Position numbers and translations under genes: made by a program
Part shown: positions 32,995-42,501 of the stretch, one piece after another
How positions within the stretch are numbered: position 1 is the first letter of the stretch
Layout of the letters: each line of letters begins with the position of its first letter
Notes under the pieces: model-generated
Database searches by the model: none
What the model saw: the letters and a program-made list of their open reading frames with translations, nothing else
Told to the model about the DNA's origin: nothing
Origin: JAAXPZ01 sp965215705
GTDB taxonomy: Bacteria > Campylobacterota > Campylobacteria > Campylobacterales > Sulfurovaceae
Length of the DNA: 64,000 nt
Assembly: GCA_965215705.1 (NCBI GenBank)
Contig: CBDCEE010000003.1
Location: 806,001-870,000 of the forward strand
Reading direction: 5' to 3'

Positions 32995-33837
32995 ATGCAA
33001 ACATACAAGAGTGAATTTTTCAAAGACAAAGCCTTACCATATGTTGAAGTATGGCATATACTTCACGCAACAATGCACTACAAACCTCATTTTCACTATA
33101 TGCTTTCGATCGGTGCCATTGAAGAGGGGGAGGTGGTATTTTTTCATGATGGACAAGCTTCACATCTCAGTACTGGAGAATTGATCATTTTCAACCCAGA
33201 AACCGTCCATACCTGCAATCTAACGAAAGATACCACGCATAAATATCATATGATATGCTTGGATATTAGCTGGTGTAAAGCATTTCAAGAGAGCCTGTGG
33301 GATACCAAACTGGATACATTTGAGAAAATAAATAAAAAGATACTCAAAGATAAAAAAATGCACGAGTCATTTATTGGATTGAGTATTCTACTCAGAGATC
33401 GATCTGTTTTTTATCTTGAAAAAGAAGCTGCATTACATGAATTTATGGAAGCGTTCTTTGAGCGGGACACATCTGATACAGTCAGTAACAATACTCAGGA
33501 TATACCTCTCTTAGACCATCTCGAATCTGCCAAGGAGTATATCAAGCAAAATGTTCGAGAGAACATCACTGTAGCAGAGCTTGCAAAAAAGGCTTCACTG
33601 AGTGAATATCATTTCATGAGAGTATTCAAGCACTATACTGGCATGAGCCCCCATGCCTATCTCATCAATCAAAAAATCAATCTGGCACAAAAACTACTCT
33701 TGAGTGGGGCACCTATCATAGATGTGGCATTGGAGCTTGGTTTCGTTGATCAAAGCCATCTAAATCGTCACTTTCGTCCTATTGTCACTATGTCTCCAGG
33801 TGAGTTTATTCAGGCGGCTGAAGTGAAGGTTTATTAG
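32995..33837 (+). CDS. AraC-family transcriptional regulator
   Basis: A 280-residue regulator with an N-terminal cupin (HYKPHFHYMLSIGAIEEGEV, IFNPETVHTC) and a C-terminal double helix-turn-helix (about 180-275). The latter includes VAELAKKASLSEYHFMRVFKHYTGMSPHAYL and DVALELGFVDQSHLNRHFRP, so the two motifs are complete. It likely controls the adjacent convergent exporter gene (32-nt overlap of the ends) or the RraA gene. The effector is unknown; the cupin has histidines that may bind a metal or a small molecule. Confidence 0.9.
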   Translation: MQTYKSEFFKDKALPYVEVWHILHATMHYKPHFHYMLSIGAIEEGEVVFFHDGQASHLSTGELIIFNPETVHTCNLTKDTTHKYHMICLDISWCKAFQESLWDTKLDTFEKINKKILKDKKMHESFIGLSILLRDRSVFYLEKEAALHEFMEAFFERDTSDTVSNNTQDIPLLDHLESAKEYIKQNVRENITVAELAKKASLSEYHFMRVFKHYTGMSPHAYLINQKINLAQKLLLSGAPIIDVALELGFVDQSHLNRHFRPIVTMSPGEFIQAAEVKVY

Positions 33838-34672
33838 CAATCGCCATTCCTCCCAATATCATCAAAGAAGAGAGGATAATCCTCCATCCAAGTACCTCAT
33901 CCAGTAACCAAACAGATGCTGTTGTGTTGATGAGAGGTACCAGATAGATATAGTTGCTGGTCTTGCTAGAACCAATCAAGAGAACAGCCTTGCGCCAGAG
34001 AATATATGCTCCTACAGAAGCAAAAAGTGTCAAAGTGGCAAGATTGATTAAGACCGCAGGATGTGTGTATGCTTCAAAATGAAACGACCCAGAATAAACT
34101 GTCTCCCAAAACAACCATAAAAATACCAATCCATAAAAGATACTTTTTCGTGTAACAGCAAGATGATGATAGGATGTCGAGATATAGCCAAGGATGAGAG
34201 TATATACTGCCCAACCAAATCCTGCAAGCAGTGCGAGACTATCACCGATATTTGGCAAGCTTATTTTTTCAAAAACGAGAACAGCAACACCAGCAAAGGC
34301 AATCAACGCACCCCAAAGAGCCATTTTAGGTAATGGGGTATGATGGATAATCGAGGCGGTAAGGAGAGTAAAAAGTGGTGCCAGCGTCACCAGCAAACCT
34401 GCGTTGATAGCTGTTGTATGAAGAAGAGCAATATTCTCAAGCACATAATAGCCAAAAAACATACTAAGCCCCGCAAGTGCGAACATCATTTCATCTTTGA
34501 GGACAAATGGCGTTCGTTTTGGGTGAATAATCCATAGGATTATCCAGGCTAACGAAAAGCGTACTATGATGATCTCAATGGGATCGATGTACATGAGTAG
34601 CACTTTGGTCTGGATATAGGTCAAGCTCCAAATAGTAATAGCAATGAATGCCAGTAAGTGTCCCTTCATCAT
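33806..34672 (-). CDS. EamA/DMT-family permease
   Basis: A 288-residue protein with ten helices in two EamA repeats, each starting with a helix such as LLAFIAITIWSLTYIQTKVLL and AGFGWAVYTLILGYIS. EamA proteins export amino acids or other metabolites. The ATGATG start at 34672/34669 follows AAAGAG. The two repeats and the family signature GLLVTLAPLFTLL are clear. Its end overlaps the AraC gene by 32 nt. Confidence 0.88.
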   Translation of the reverse strand: MMKGHLLAFIAITIWSLTYIQTKVLLMYIDPIEIIIVRFSLAWIILWIIHPKRTPFVLKDEMMFALAGLSMFFGYYVLENIALLHTTAINAGLLVTLAPLFTLLTASIIHHTPLPKMALWGALIAFAGVAVLVFEKISLPNIGDSLALLAGFGWAVYTLILGYISTSYHHLAVTRKSIFYGLVFLWLFWETVYSGSFHFEAYTHPAVLINLATLTLFASVGAYILWRKAVLLIGSSKTSNYIYLVPLINTTASVWLLDEVLGWRIILSSLMILGGMAIANKPSLQPPE

Positions 34673-34809
34673 GCTCTCTTTTTTAGATAAATATAGCAAA
34701 AAATGGCATTTTTGTCTTGGATAATCCTGCTATTTATGCATAGGGTATGCCTTTTGTATATGAACCACACTTTATAGTTATTTTGATAAAATCAGTACAA
34801 AGGAAACAT

Positions 34810-35523
34810 ATGAACATCAACAATAAACAGTTAAAAGATATTTTTCAAGGGCTATCAACACCTCTTATCGCAGATGCCATAGTTCGCTTGGGGATAAAAC
34901 CACGCATCATAGCATCTGGCATTCAACCATTGATATCTGGGACAAAGATTGCAGGGAAAGTTTTTCCAGTCAAACATTTTGGAAGTGTGGATGTGTTTTT
35001 TAAGGCAATGACAGAGGCACAAGAGGGAGACATCCTCATCATCGACAATCAAGGCAGAAAAGATGAAGGCTGCATTGGGGATCTAACTGTACTCGAAGCA
35101 CAGGCATTCAAGTTACAGGGAATCATAGTATGGGGTTGCCATCGAGACACAAAAGAGCTGATAGAGATAGGGTTTCCTGTATTTAGTTATGGCAAGTGCC
35201 CTTTTGGTCCGCTGCAAATAAATCAACGAGAAGCAGGAACGTATTCAACCATACAGTTTGATGGCGTAGAAGTGGGGGAAGACGATGTTGTGTTTGCGGA
35301 TGATGACGGCATCGTCCTCGCTCTATATCAAGACATCAAAAATATCTTATCCAAAGCAAATGAGATAAATGAGACTGAAATCAATCAAGCTAATGCCATC
35401 AAAAATGGACAAACCTTGCACGAGCATCTTCAATTTGATGAATATCTAATCAAAAGTAGAGAGGATAGAAGCTACACATTCCGCAAACATCTCAAAAATA
35501 TAGGTGGGGCAATAGAGGAATAA
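34810..35523 (+). CDS. RraA-like protein
   Basis: A 237-residue protein of the RraA/4-hydroxy-4-methyl-2-oxoglutarate aldolase family: STPLIADAIVRLG at the N-terminus, then GRKDEGCIGDLTVLEAQAF and VWGCHRDTKEL (conserved Arg-Asp) and FGPLQIN. Family members are aldolases, a demethylase-like group, and an inhibitor of RNase E. The start at 34810 follows AAAGGAAAC; an upstream in-frame start is less likely. It is relatively AT-rich. Confidence 0.85.
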   Translation: MNINNKQLKDIFQGLSTPLIADAIVRLGIKPRIIASGIQPLISGTKIAGKVFPVKHFGSVDVFFKAMTEAQEGDILIIDNQGRKDEGCIGDLTVLEAQAFKLQGIIVWGCHRDTKELIEIGFPVFSYGKCPFGPLQINQREAGTYSTIQFDGVEVGEDDVVFADDDGIVLALYQDIKNILSKANEINETEINQANAIKNGQTLHEHLQFDEYLIKSREDRSYTFRKHLKNIGGAIEE

Positions 35524-35687
35524 AAGTAGGGTTATTTTAAAAAGGGCTAAATATACTTATTGAAAAAATAAAAAATGGGACTTCTTTTGAGGTTGCATAT
35601 CAAAGAAGGTATCAAAATAACGTTAAGGAAAAAAGTATAGAATATACTTAATGTGTTTTAATTTAAATTTGAAAAGGAAACATAAAA

Positions 35688-36311
35688 ATGGACATCATCA
35701 CTCTCGTCTTTCTACTCACCTCATCGGTCATCATACTTACCCCCGGTCAGGACATGATCCTCGTCATGTCGCGCTCGATCTCTCAGGGGCAAAAGGCGGG
35801 GATCATGACGGCGCTAGGGGTGAGTGTCGGACTGCTGGGGCATACGTTGCTGGCGGCGATGGGGCTGGGAGCACTTCTGCTTGCTTCCGAGCGCTTGTTT
35901 GATCTGGTCAAATGGATCGGGGCGGGGTATCTGCTCTACATCGGGTATCAACTGCTGAGAAGCCAAGACCACACCGTGAGCATGAAAGACCTACCCAAAA
36001 TCTCCTACCGAAAAATGTTTCTCCAAGGAGCCATGTCCAACATCTCCAACCCAAAAGTCGCTATCTTCTACTTCGCCTACCTACCACAGTTTGTCGTGCC
36101 AGGGCATGGAAACGAGACAATCCAGCTCTTGACGCTGGGCATTGCCTTTGCTGTGCTAACCTTCACCATCAAGGCACCCATCGGATACATCTCAGGAATG
36201 CTCTCCTACTGGATACAAGCACGGCCTGCTGTGCTGAAGTATATCCATCGGACTAGCGGAGTGATCCTGATCGGTCTGGGGTTGAAGCTTGCATTAGACA
36301 AAAGGGTATAA
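35688..36311 (+). CDS. LysE/RhtB-family exporter
   Basis: A 207-residue protein of six helices in the LysE/RhtB family. Recognisable is the N-terminal SSVIILTPGQDMILVMSRSISQGQKAG with the G-x-x-x-G-x-x-P-G-P-type turn (here TPGQD), then LLGHTLLAAMGLG and the NPKVAIFYFAYLPQFV stretch. It exports amino acids or homoserine lactones. The ribosome site is AAAAGGAAAC. The 164-nt gap upstream (35524-35687) holds no convincing gene; an open frame without a start, ending in NVKEKSIEYT, may be a decayed C-terminus. Confidence 0.9.
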   Translation: MDIITLVFLLTSSVIILTPGQDMILVMSRSISQGQKAGIMTALGVSVGLLGHTLLAAMGLGALLLASERLFDLVKWIGAGYLLYIGYQLLRSQDHTVSMKDLPKISYRKMFLQGAMSNISNPKVAIFYFAYLPQFVVPGHGNETIQLLTLGIAFAVLTFTIKAPIGYISGMLSYWIQARPAVLKYIHRTSGVILIGLGLKLALDKRV

Positions 36312-36318
36312 AAGGATC

Positions 36319-36621
36319 ATGATGTTTCACAGAGAATGGAAATGTACCTGTCCCAAAGCGTTTGAACAAGGCTTTATCACCTATCTGGGTGAAACAGGCG
36401 TCAAAGATACACAGATGATAAAGGGGTGTGTTGGTTATCATATTTTGCGAAGAGCCCTTGGTCAAGAAGTAGAGATCACTTTTGTCTCACTATGGGAATC
36501 CTTGGATCATATGAAAGCCTATGCCGGTGACAATCTCTACAAAGCAGTACTCTATCCAGAAGATGAAAAGTATCATATTCACGCAGAGACTGAAGTCAAA
36601 GTCTATGAGGTTATTGTATGA
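36319..36621 (+). CDS. Small dimeric alpha/beta-barrel protein (ABM-like)
   Basis: A 100-residue protein likely to be an antibiotic-biosynthesis-monooxygenase-type ferredoxin-like barrel. Supporting strands are REWKCTC, GCVGYHILRRALG, and EITFVSLWESLDHMKAYAG (the W-E-S/D motif). Some members degrade heme or quinones, others are of unknown role. It follows the LysE gene by 7 nt, so it is co-transcribed. The start could be either of two adjacent ATG codons; AAAAGG precedes them. Confidence 0.7.
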   Translation: MMFHREWKCTCPKAFEQGFITYLGETGVKDTQMIKGCVGYHILRRALGQEVEITFVSLWESLDHMKAYAGDNLYKAVLYPEDEKYHIHAETEVKVYEVIV

Positions 36622-36641
36622 CCAATCCTTCTATATGATTG

Positions 36642-37145
36642 CTAAGTATTATTAGCACGCTTTACCCGATAGAGCACATATGCAGAAGCAAAAAACATCC
36701 CAGAAAAAAATCCTAATAAACCACAGATCATACTTATAGTAGTGGTATCTTCGATGATGGCAAGAGAGCGTGCCTTTGCATACCCGACAAAGAACTTTGT
36801 AAAGTATATACCCATCATAAGAGCCAAGGGCACAAAGCTACCCCGAAGAGAAAATACTCTCTTCTGCGGATCATAGTGAATACCTCTTGGGTACTTATAA
36901 AAGTGGTTAAATGACAGTGCTCCTATGATACCTGCTATCCAATAAGCAATAGAAGAAAAAGTAATACCAAAAGTAGAGACTACTCCATAAAATGAGAATA
37001 ATATCATTGCAACTGGCAATACCAAGGCTCTGTTCAAAGAGATACTTCGTGCTCTAGCCTGTAGTAATCCAAGCAGGAGCAATCCAAAGAAAAGAGCCAC
37101 TATACCTAGTGGAATGTGCTGAGCTATCTGTATCCATCTCTCCAT
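36642..37145 (-). CDS. Membrane protein, DUF6622-like
   Basis: A 167-residue membrane protein with about five helices. The ATG at 37145 (MERWIQIAQHIPLG) follows GGAAA by 5 nt. The sequence QIAQHIPLGIVALFFGLLLLGLLQARARS, then LPVAMILFSFYGV, resembles the DUF6622 family. Function unknown. It lies 8 nt after the regulator/2TM gene and is probably co-transcribed with it. Confidence 0.65.
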   Translation of the reverse strand: MERWIQIAQHIPLGIVALFFGLLLLGLLQARARSISLNRALVLPVAMILFSFYGVVSTFGITFSSIAYWIAGIIGALSFNHFYKYPRGIHYDPQKRVFSLRGSFVPLALMMGIYFTKFFVGYAKARSLAIIEDTTTISMICGLLGFFSGMFFASAYVLYRVKRANNT

Positions 37146-37153
37146 AAGGTTTC

Positions 37154-37621
37154 CTAGAGCTTCTTGCCTAAGCGTTTCTCTATCTGCTTTTTCTCCCACT
37201 CTGGACTAAAGAAGTGGAAGACTTCAAATACATTCAAGGCATGGGCTACAATACCAATCCCCCATCCAAATATCACCCAATACACCCACATAGTCTCGGG
37301 TGACTTTATCGGATTGAATATCAATAACCCAGTCACCACTATTGCGTACTTGATCAGGTGTGTATAGAAGCCTTTGATATCCCGTACATAGGCAAGCGCA
37401 CTCTCCTCGTCAGTATGTAAAACTTTACTATCATCCATAACATCTCCTTGCTGTAAAGTAGCAACATCCACGTCAAAGACATCTGAGAGTAATATGAGTG
37501 ATTCAAGACTGGGTTTATGCCCTCGTTCAATCCTCTGTATCGTTCGGGTACTGAGTCCTGTGAGGTCAGCCAGTTTCTCTTGAGACCAGCTCTTTTGAAG
37601 TCTGAGTTTTCTTACTATCAT
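37154..37621 (-). CDS. XRE-family regulator fused to a 2TM domain
   Basis: A 155-residue protein: an N-terminal XRE helix-turn-helix (residues about 3-60, KLRLQKSWSQEKLADLTGLSTRTIQRIERG) and a C-terminal pair of membrane helices (2TM domain; YTHLIKYAIVVTGLLIF and WVIFGWGIGIVAHAL). A membrane-anchored regulator is implied. Its target is unknown; the following membrane gene is a candidate partner. The gene is a single pair with the DUF6622-like gene. Confidence 0.85.
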   Translation of the reverse strand: MIVRKLRLQKSWSQEKLADLTGLSTRTIQRIERGHKPSLESLILLSDVFDVDVATLQQGDVMDDSKVLHTDEESALAYVRDIKGFYTHLIKYAIVVTGLLIFNPIKSPETMWVYWVIFGWGIGIVAHALNVFEVFHFFSPEWEKKQIEKRLGKKL

Positions 37622-37732
37622 GCGGCTTCTCCTTGATGTTACAGAGGTAGTATAGCAATTTTGAGCACCTGTCGGTTACGACATTTTAGCGACAAATGCT
37701 CTTGGGAACAAGGTTATCAAGGATTTTTGAGT

Positions 37733-39790
37733 CTATACTAACAACCTATACACCACAAATGAGAATACCCACGCCGTCACCGTCGTAAAGAGAAACAGAT
37801 AGAGCAGATATTTATACCCGCCTGCTTCTCTGGCAAAGACCATGCTGGCCGCCAAACAGGGCAGGTAGATCATCACAAAGACGATAAACGCCATCGCGGA
37901 GGCGAAGCTTACATTGGCTTTGAGTTGGGTGATGAGAGAGCTGCTGCTCTCATCCACATCATCACCGATGGCGTAGAGTACACCCAGTGTCGAGACGACT
38001 ACCTCTTTGGCAGCTAGTCCAGTCTCTAAGGCTACTGCCATCTTCCAATCGAAGCCAAGCGGAGCGAAGAACGGCTCACTGGCATGCCCTATCTGTCCAA
38101 GGTAGCTGTGCTCTAGCTCATAGAGTTTGGCTTGATTGCTGTCTACATTGGAAGGAGCATCTACCTTGGGATAGGTAGAGGCGAACCAGATCAGCATGGA
38201 AGCCAGCAGGATAAAGGTACCCGCTTTTTTGAGGTAACCAGAGGCCTGATGATAGACAGTATGCCAAATAAGTTTGAGAGAGGGCATCCGATACTTGGGC
38301 ATCTCCATCACAAACGGTTCATCCTCACCTTTGAATACTACCACTCTGAGTACCTTTGCCATCACTAGCCCCAGCAGAGCTCCTGCGATATAGATCGCAA
38401 AGATCACATTACCCGCCTGCTCAGGTCCGAAAAAAGCTCCGGCAAACAGTACATAGATCGGTAGTCTCGCACCACAGCTCATAAAGCCCAGTATAAAGAG
38501 GGTAATGAGTCTGTCTTTTTCGCTCTTGAGTGTACGGGTCGCCATATAAGCCGGTACGGTACATCCAAAGCCAGTGACCAGCGGGATAAAGCTCTTACCA
38601 TGCAGTCCAAATTTGTGGAAAAATCCATCAAGCAGAAACGCCACACGGCTCATATATCCCGTCGTTTCCAACAAGGCTATACCGATATAGAGGATAATGA
38701 TATTGGGCAGAAACAGCACCACTGCCCCCACCCCTGCGATAATCCCATCTACCACAAGACTACGCAGTGCTTCATGAGAGATCATAGAGCCTATCGCTTC
38801 ACCAAATACACCAAACCCTGCATCGATCATATCCATCGGGATCGCTCCTAGCGTAAAGGTCAGCTGGAACAGTGCCCACATAAAAAAGAGAAAGATAGGG
38901 ATACCGAAATACTTGTTGATGAGGATATCATCGATACGCTTTGTAGGACTCTTGCCTCTCTTTTTAGCACGTTGACAGTGGACTGTCTCCATACGGATAC
39001 CTCGAGCTACGGCTGTATATTCGTTGGCCTTGATCTCCTCCATGTTTTTGGTCTCATGGTGGGTATAGATATGTTCCAGAGACTTGACCAGCAGTGGCTG
39101 GAGCTCCATCATGATGGGATGCTCATGCAGAGCTTCATAGATGGCTTTATCGCCGATAAGTACACGCATCGCCAACTCTCTGGTAGTCAAATCACGGTAA
39201 CTGTAGCCTCTCTCTTCAAAAAATGCCTCTATAGCATCGATCTCTTCCTCTACCGGATCACTATAGAGTATCTTGGAGTGCTGTCTACGGTGACTGTCTG
39301 CCACATCATGGACACGGTCAAGCAACATATCAACGCCCTCGCCGGTACTGGCAGAGACCAGCACGACAGGTACACCGATGATCGCTTCTATCTGCTCTAC
39401 ATCGATCTCTATTCCCTCTTTGGCTGCTTCGTCTGCCATGTTCAGTGCCATGACCATCTTTTTGTTGAGCTTGAGTAGCTCCAGCGTGAGCAAGAGGTTG
39501 CGTTGCATATGGGTAGCATCAAGCACATTGATGATCACATCATAAGGCTCATTGAGCAGATACTCATGCGCAACCTTCTCCTCTTTGGAGAAGCCATTGA
39601 TCGAATAGGTACCAGGCAGATCCACCATCTCAAACTGATGACAGTGATGCTCAAAGCAGATCTCAGTCTTCTCTACGGTCACCCCTGAGAAATTGCCCAC
39701 TTTCATACTGCCAGAACCTGTCATCGCATTGATGAGCATTGATTTGCCTACATTAGGCTGCCCGGCAAGAACCACTCTGATACTATCCAT
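37733..39790 (-). CDS. feoB: Ferrous iron transporter FeoB
   Basis: A 685-residue iron transporter. The N-terminal GTPase domain has G1 GQPNVGKS (9-16), G3 VDLPGTYS and G4 ALNMADEA (NxxD, atypical M-A), followed by the helical GDI-type domain. The membrane part has gate motifs including GFGCTVPAYMATRT and GFMSCGARLPIY. It imports Fe(II) at the inner membrane. The gene overlaps feoA by 8 nt, both behind the Fur box at 40093-40111. Confidence 0.95.
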   Translation of the reverse strand: MDSIRVVLAGQPNVGKSMLINAMTGSGSMKVGNFSGVTVEKTEICFEHHCHQFEMVDLPGTYSINGFSKEEKVAHEYLLNEPYDVIINVLDATHMQRNLLLTLELLKLNKKMVMALNMADEAAKEGIEIDVEQIEAIIGVPVVLVSASTGEGVDMLLDRVHDVADSHRRQHSKILYSDPVEEEIDAIEAFFEERGYSYRDLTTRELAMRVLIGDKAIYEALHEHPIMMELQPLLVKSLEHIYTHHETKNMEEIKANEYTAVARGIRMETVHCQRAKKRGKSPTKRIDDILINKYFGIPIFLFFMWALFQLTFTLGAIPMDMIDAGFGVFGEAIGSMISHEALRSLVVDGIIAGVGAVVLFLPNIIILYIGIALLETTGYMSRVAFLLDGFFHKFGLHGKSFIPLVTGFGCTVPAYMATRTLKSEKDRLITLFILGFMSCGARLPIYVLFAGAFFGPEQAGNVIFAIYIAGALLGLVMAKVLRVVVFKGEDEPFVMEMPKYRMPSLKLIWHTVYHQASGYLKKAGTFILLASMLIWFASTYPKVDAPSNVDSNQAKLYELEHSYLGQIGHASEPFFAPLGFDWKMAVALETGLAAKEVVVSTLGVLYAIGDDVDESSSSLITQLKANVSFASAMAFIVFVMIYLPCLAASMVFAREAGGYKYLLYLFLFTTVTAWVFSFVVYRLLV

Positions 39791-40013
39791 TCTGTCTCTC
39801 CACTTCGATATCTTCAGCTTCGATAGAGCGAAGTCCTATCAGCGTATCATCCACCATAACCTCTATGGTTTTATGTGCCAGTGAGTACGCCTCCACTGTC
39901 AACTCGCTGCCTTTGACCACACCAAAAGAGCGTAAACGACTTTTGAGATCTTCTGAGGCATTGATCGCTATGATCTTTGCACTGTCGCCTTTTTTTAATT
40001 CTGATAATTTCAT
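39783..40013 (-). CDS. feoA: FeoA protein
   Basis: A 76-residue SH3-like protein that assists FeoB. The typical start MKLSELKKGDSAKIIAI is at 40013. An upstream in-frame ATG at 40028 would add five residues. The middle LRSFGVVKGSELTVEAYS matches FeoA. Its end overlaps feoB by 8 nt. Confidence 0.9.
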   Translation of the reverse strand: MKLSELKKGDSAKIIAINASEDLKSRLRSFGVVKGSELTVEAYSLAHKTIEVMVDDTLIGLRSIEAEDIEVERQNG

Positions 40014-40092
40014 ACTTTCTCTGTCCATTTTTAATTTTGATAACTATTTTCAATTGGCATCATAGCACTCCCTCTCTTAGACTCTCTTTAAT

Positions 40093-40111
40093 GAGATTGA
40101 TTATCATTAAA
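40093..40111. promoter_or_regulatory. Fur box between feoA and the MFS gene
   Basis: On the minus strand the 19 bases TTTAATGATAATCAATCTC match the Fur consensus at 15 of 19 positions. The site lies 80 nt before feoA and 64 nt before the MFS gene, so iron may repress both directions. Confidence 0.75.
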
Positions 40112-40174
40112 TCTTTATGGGCTATTTTTATTTATAGAGTATAATAGCATGATAATTTACAAAAATGGTAGACC

Positions 40175-41358
40175 ATGACCTATAGAGAAACACTGCAGCA
40201 TCCAATCGTAGCCAAACTATCACTGATACAACTCATCTCCTATTTTGGGACATGGTTCTCACAGGTGGCGATCTTCTCTATGCTTGTGGCTCTGGATGCA
40301 GATGCCGTGACTATCTCGATCACTGCCATGGTCTCCATGCTGCCAGCGGTGATACTCTCTCCATTGACCGGTTCTCTGATCGACCGTATCGATTTTAAAA
40401 AGCTGATGCTCACCCTACTCCTCATAGAAATTGCGATGACGCTCGGCTTTATCTTTATCGACTCCCTGGCCTATATTGGCATTCTGCTGTTGCTGATCTT
40501 TATCCGCTCTGCGGCTTCCTCGATGCTCTTCTCTGCGGAGATGGCACTTTTCCCCCGTATCCTGGAGGGAGAGATGCTCAAAAATACCAACGAGATACAC
40601 TCCATCATCTGGTCACTCTGTTATGCTTTGGGTATGGCTGTAGGGGGTATCGCAACCTACTACTGGGGCTATGATACCTCATTTGTGATCGATGCTCTGC
40701 TCTATGGGGTCGCTGTTTTGATCCTGCTAGGTCTGCAGATCGCTCCCAGAAAGATCACCCATACAGACTCTATAATCAAAATGCTCAAAGACGGTTTCTC
40801 CTATATCATGGGACACAAGAAGATACTACACCTGATCCTGATACACTCCTCTATAGGGCTGACCAGCTTTGATGCCCTTATCACACTGCTGGCAGACTAC
40901 CAGTATAAAGAGCTTATCGCTGTACCCTTGGCTATCGGTATCATGAATGCCATCAGAGCACTGGGGCTGATGATGGGGCCATTCTTCATCGGGAAAGTGA
41001 TCTCTACCAAAAACCTACACTGGTTTTTCTACTACAAGGAGGCGCTATTATACTGTGGGGATTTTTTGAATACAATTTCTACTTGGGACTTGTCACGCTT
41101 TTTATTACCGGTTTTTTCATCACAACACTCTGGTCCTATACCTATCTGCTCGTCCAGCAGGAGACTGATCCTCATTACATGGGACGGGTCATCTCCTATA
41201 ATGATATGGTCTTTATGCTTTCCAATGCTATGACCGCCCTCTTTATCGGCTATGCCTACACCTTTGGACTATCCTTGGAGTATGTAACGATACTGCTTGG
41301 CGCTGGGTTTGTACTCTTTGCCATCTACTATCGATGGTTCCAAAAAAGATACCTCTGA
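40175..41358 (+). pseudogene. MFS transporter (MFS_3-like), interrupted by a frameshift
   Basis: A 12-helix major facilitator protein with similarity to siderophore exporters: QLISYFGTWFSQVAIFSMLVAL, SPLTGSLIDRID, FIRSAASSMLFSAEMALFPRI. The first frame is fine to about residue 283 and then ends in unrelated sequence at 41233. The expected C-terminal third continues in another frame, from about 41040 to 41358 (WGFFEYNFYLGLVTLFITGFF and LVQQETDPHYMGRVISYNDMVFM). Adding one T to the T5 run at 41024-41028 restores a continuous frame, of about 394 residues. This may be a real mutation, a reversible slip, or a sequencing error. A Fur box upstream and divergent feoAB suggest an iron-linked role. -10 TATAAT lies at 40140-40145. 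Confidence 0.75.
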
Positions 41359-41372
41359 GTCTCAGCACATAC

Positions 41373-42416
41373 TTAGCTATAGAGCTTCAGTATATGGTCA
41401 TTGACCGATTTGTTGGCTTTTTTAAGCGTCTCGATCGCATCTGTCGTCAATATCCCTGCTTCTGAGATAGGTACTTCCAAGAGTTTTTTAACCTCTGCGA
41501 TCAGGTGCTGCGTGGTGGCGATATCTACTTTGGAGTTGACATGAAGTCCTTCAAACTCCTCTGCCTCTTCCAGAAAAATCGCTCTACGTATCTTGGCATT
41601 TTGCTCTTCGAGAAGCACTTTATATTTGGCGAGGGTATTGCTGCTGTTCTGGATATGCTCTCTGACAAGCTCCATTTTCTGCTTGCACTCCTCTTTGTTG
41701 GTACAGTAGAGGGTGACTGCCTCTTCTGTCTGACTAGCCACGCGTAGGTTGCTAGAAGCTCGCATCGATACGATGATACTGTAGACGATCCACATGACCA
41801 GCAGTATCGCGATAATCACTGCTGCTGCACCGATAGTTGCATTGCTTCCCAGTCCAAGCTGTTCAGAGGTCCACTCCAACATCTTGTTGAGCCGTGGGAA
41901 ATCAGGCATCTTCTCTGGTGGGATAGAAAATCCCAGCGTTTTGGATGAGGTAAATGCCCAGCCCATAAAGGTAGCGATCCCCGCAAGTAAAGCAAAAAAG
42001 AATCCTTTGAATCGTCCACTGGAGAGCTCTTTGATCTCTACCTTGTCTTCATCCAGGTCGATAAGCTCTACTGCACTCTCAGGAAGTGCTGCCAAGAGAT
42101 CCTCTTTTGCTGCACCTATCTTTTTCAGGAGTGCCTCTCCCGGCTGCAAGGCAGAGGCAAAAAGTGTCTCTTTTTGTGTATTGAGCTTCTCTATATCACT
42201 ATCTATATTTTTCATACACGTTTCGATCTGTTCTCTGGTCTCTGCTGTCAGAATTTTTGCTTTATCTATCTTCTCTTTGGCGATATCCAGTTTACTTTTT
42301 TTAGCCTCTACGATCTCTTCTGCTTTCTCTTGGATATCCTCTACTTTCTCTTCCACTTTTTCTACGGTCTCTTCCACTTTTTTTTCTACACTACGCTCTA
42401 TTTTTTCTTCTGACAT
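41373..42416 (-). CDS. Coiled-coil membrane protein of unknown function
   Basis: A 347-residue protein. The ATG at 42416 (MSEEKIERSVEKK) follows AAAGGAG by 6 nt. Residues 1-70 are a strongly charged Glu/Lys heptad repeat (predicted coiled coil). Two membrane helices follow (RFKGFFFALLAGIATFMGWAF near 150 and AAAVIIAILLVMWIVYSIIV near 210) and a second coiled, helical C-terminal region with a CTNKEECKQKM patch. No family is recognised. It is a single gene between the convergent MFS gene and the divergent rseP gene. Confidence 0.65.
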   Translation of the reverse strand: MSEEKIERSVEKKVEETVEKVEEKVEDIQEKAEEIVEAKKSKLDIAKEKIDKAKILTAETREQIETCMKNIDSDIEKLNTQKETLFASALQPGEALLKKIGAAKEDLLAALPESAVELIDLDEDKVEIKELSSGRFKGFFFALLAGIATFMGWAFTSSKTLGFSIPPEKMPDFPRLNKMLEWTSEQLGLGSNATIGAAAVIIAILLVMWIVYSIIVSMRASSNLRVASQTEEAVTLYCTNKEECKQKMELVREHIQNSSNTLAKYKVLLEEQNAKIRRAIFLEEAEEFEGLHVNSKVDIATTQHLIAEVKKLLEVPISEAGILTTDAIETLKKANKSVNDHILKLYS

Positions 42417-42501
42417 AAGAACTCCTTTGATGTATTTTAGCATAAAAGTATAAATCGGTTTTTTTGGATATAATTCGTAAAAATCACTATAACGGAACAG
42501 T

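Noticed and set aside
35524..35687. Open frame without start ending NVKEKSIEYT
   Set aside because: Only about 32 codons, no start codon and no recognisable family; at most a decayed fragment.
41083..41358. Independent 91-codon gene
   Set aside because: It is the displaced C-terminal part of the MFS transporter, not a separate gene.
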